DNA of 64,000 nucleotides from Yersinia mollaretii ATCC 43969. Lineage in GTDB: Bacteria > Pseudomonadota > Gammaproteobacteria > Enterobacterales > Enterobacteriaceae. The position numbers and the translations under genes were made by a program. The stretch spans positions 4,278,001 through 4,342,000 of the forward strand of contig NZ_CP054043.1 in assembly GCF_013282725.1 (NCBI RefSeq), in the 5' to 3' direction. Below, piece after piece: positions 62,236-64,000 of this stretch (its first letter is position 1; every line of letters starts with the position of its first letter). The notes below the pieces were generated by a model. That model saw only the letters and a list, made by a program, of their open reading frames with translations, was not told the origin of the DNA and ran no database searches.

Positions 62236-64000
62236 TCACAAAGGTTCGGTTTGTGCTTCGACCACCGCTAAAGCCACCATATTCACGATACGCCGCACCG
62301 ACGCAATCTGCGTCAGAATGTGCACCGGTTTTGCTACGCCCATCAATACCGGCCCGACCGTCACCCCCTCCGACGAGGTCACACGCAGCAGGTTATAGCT
62401 GATACGCGCCGCCTCCATATTGGGCATAATCAATATGTTAGCCGCCCCTTTCAGTGGGCTGTCTGGCATTAAGTTATGGCGGATACTCTCCACCAGCGCG
62501 GCATCACCGTGCATCTCACCATCAATCTCCAACTCAGGGGCCATCTGATTGACCAGCTCCAATGTGCGCCGCATTTTGCGCGCCGCCGGACAATCGGAAG
62601 AGCCAAAGCTTGAATGGGATAACAGAGCGACTTTCGGCTCAATACCGAAACGGCGCACGGTTTCAGCCGCCATCAACGTGATCTCCGCCAACTGCTCTGG
62701 CGTCGGATCATCATTGACGTAAGTATCGGCAATAAAGGTGTTGCCGGTCGGCAGCAGCAGCGCATTCATCGCCCCCGCTACATGTGCGCCTTCGCGGAAA
62801 CCAAACACCTTCTCCACCACATCATAATGTTCATGGTAGGTGCCGATGGTGCCGCAAATCATCGCGTCCGCTTCACCTCGGTGCACCATGATGGCCCCAA
62901 TCAGGGTCGGGTTACCAATCACGGCGCGGCGGGCCTGCTCCTGCGACACCCCACGGCGTTTCATGATTTGATAATATTCGTGCCAGTACTCATTAAAGCG
63001 CGGGTCAGACTCATTGTTGACCACTTCGAAATCTTTGCCGATGGCAATTTGCAGACCCAATTTCTTCAGCCGAGTCTCAATCACACTGGGGCGACCAATC
63101 AGAATCGGGTAGGCCAAGCCTTGTGAAATCAGCTCCTGAGTGGCGTGCAGCACCCGCTCCTCCTCCCCTTCCGCCAACACCACCCGTTTCATCTCTTTCT
63201 TCGCTTGCGAGAAAATAGGCTTCATAAACAGGTTGGTTTTGTAGACAAATTCCGTCAGTTTCTCGATGTAAGCATTGAAATCAGTGATGGGACGAGTGGC
63301 GACACCGGAGTCCATCGCCGCTTTCGCCACAGCAGGCGCAATTTTGACAATCAGACGCGGGTCAAAAGGTTTCGGGATAATGTATTCAGGGCCGAAAGAG
63401 AGGTCTTGCTCGCCGTAGGCTGACGCCACCACATCACTCTGCTCAGCCAGCGCCAAGTCAGCAATGGCATGTACGCAAGCCAGTTTCATCTCTTCGTTGA
63501 TGGTGGTCGCCCCGACATCCAGCGCGCCACGGAAGATAAACGGGAAGCAGAGTACGTTATTGACCTGATTCGGATAATCCGAGCGGCCAGTGCAGATAAT
63601 CGCATCCGGGCGCACCGCTTTCGCCAGTGGTGGCAAGATTTCAGGTTCCGGGTTTGCCAGCGCCAAAATCAGCGGGCTAGGAGCCATGGTTTTTACCATC
63701 TCTTGGCTCAACACGCCAGGGCCGGAACAGCCGAGGAAGATGTCAGCGCCCGGCATAGCATCACCCAAGGTGCGCTGGCCGTTATCCTCAATGGCGTAGG
63801 CCGCTTTGGTTTCAGCCATATTGGCCTCACGGCCCTTATAGATAACACCTTTGGAATCACAAACAGTGATGTTGTGATGCTTTAATCCCAACGCCACCAG
63901 CAAGTTTAAGCAGGCGATGGAGGCCGCACCGGCCCCAGACACCACCAATTTCACATCACTGATATCTTTCTTCACCACCCGCAAGCCATTGAGTACGGCG
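62236..64000 (-). CDS. maeB: NADP-dependent malic enzyme MaeB, 3' part
   Basis: 588 codons are visible; the frame continues past base 64000, so the N-terminal 170 or so residues are outside. N-terminal visible part is the malic enzyme NAD(P)-binding domain (VVSGAGAASIACLNLLVALG, CSGPGVLSQEMV, GRSDYPNQVNNVLCFPFIFRGALDVGA). The C-terminal half is the phosphotransacetylase-like domain (RVVLAEGEEERVLHATQEL, GAMNALLLPTGNTFIADTYVN, MPNMEAARISYNLLR). Converts malate to pyruvate and NADPH. The PTA-like part is regulatory in E. coli. Confidence 0.96.
   Translation of the reverse strand, partial: AVLNGLRVVKKDISDVKLVVSGAGAASIACLNLLVALGLKHHNITVCDSKGVIYKGREANMAETKAAYAIEDNGQRTLGDAMPGADIFLGCSGPGVLSQEMVKTMAPSPLILALANPEPEILPPLAKAVRPDAIICTGRSDYPNQVNNVLCFPFIFRGALDVGATTINEEMKLACVHAIADLALAEQSDVVASAYGEQDLSFGPEYIIPKPFDPRLIVKIAPAVAKAAMDSGVATRPITDFNAYIEKLTEFVYKTNLFMKPIFSQAKKEMKRVVLAEGEEERVLHATQELISQGLAYPILIGRPSVIETRLKKLGLQIAIGKDFEVVNNESDPRFNEYWHEYYQIMKRRGVSQEQARRAVIGNPTLIGAIMVHRGEADAMICGTIGTYHEHYDVVEKVFGFREGAHVAGAMNALLLPTGNTFIADTYVNDDPTPEQLAEITLMAAETVRRFGIEPKVALLSHSSFGSSDCPAARKMRRTLELVNQMAPELEIDGEMHGDAALVESIRHNLMPDSPLKGAANILIMPNMEAARISYNLLRVTSSEGVTVGPVLMGVAKPVHILTQIASVRRIVNMVALAVVEAQTEPL

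Overview
The window reads as chromosomal DNA of an enterobacterium of the genus Yersinia, probably an environmental species of the Y. enterocolitica / Y. intermedia type. The basis is gene order (nupC, Val/Lys tRNAs, gltX, Ala tRNAs, ligA-zipA-cysZ-cysK-ptsHI-crr, cysPTWAM, yfeX-yfeY, ypeA-hemF, maeB), proteins close to E. coli homologues I recognise, and ERIC-type intergenic repeats. The genus call is recognition, not a search result. Genes run to both window edges: the DUF1479 gene lacks its 5' end and maeB lacks its 5' end.

Layout. 1-5.0 kb: a DUF1479 gene, then the pyruvate-sensing pair pyrS-pyrR beside its presumed target, an OFA-family transporter, with a clear PyrR-type direct repeat between them. 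5.1-5.5 kb: three identical tandem 120-bp ERIC units running into the 3' end of glk. 6.6-11.5 kb: a PACE efflux pump with divergent LysR gene, indolepyruvate decarboxylase, an aldo-keto reductase and a DUF2502 protein. 11.6-14.4 kb: mntH (Fur-box promoter) and nupC. 14.5-17.6 kb: tRNA-Lys, three tRNA-Val, gltX and two tRNA-Ala; around tRNA-Lys lie broken tRNA-Lys copies, two carrying a 64-bp insert at the same T-loop position. 17.7-27.3 kb: housekeeping genes, including a sigma-28 promoter before a flxA-like gene.

27.4-32.8 kb holds a CpxAR-like two-component system divergent from a MacAB-type efflux operon. 33.3-43.7 kb is an ABC-transporter-dependent (group 2/3-like) capsule locus: kpsMT and two AT-rich glycosyl/phospho-sugar transferase genes on the plus strand, kpsE-D-C-S on the minus strand. 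A JUMPstart/ops element precedes kpsM, and RcsAB-box-like sequences lie upstream of both arms. This suggests dual RfaH and Rcs control. 44.6-49.4 kb is the cysPTWAM sulfate/thiosulfate operon. 49.8-56.2 kb is a complete sialic-acid catabolic cluster (nanT, an RpiR-type regulator, nanQ, nanK, nanE, nanA) with three matching 5-3-5 palindromes as candidate operators. The remainder holds a DyP peroxidase, yfeY, a YgiW-like OB-fold protein, an unrecognised AT-rich gene with an RTX-like N-terminus, ypeA, hemF, a UPF0178 gene and maeB.

Most noteworthy: the covarying 64-bp T-loop inserts in tRNA-Lys relics, ERIC termini that supply the same C-terminal Leu-Arg-Pro-stop to two unrelated genes (glk and nanK), the capsule locus with its paired Rcs-type boxes and Stealth-domain transferase, the nan operator set, and the orphan gene at 58963.
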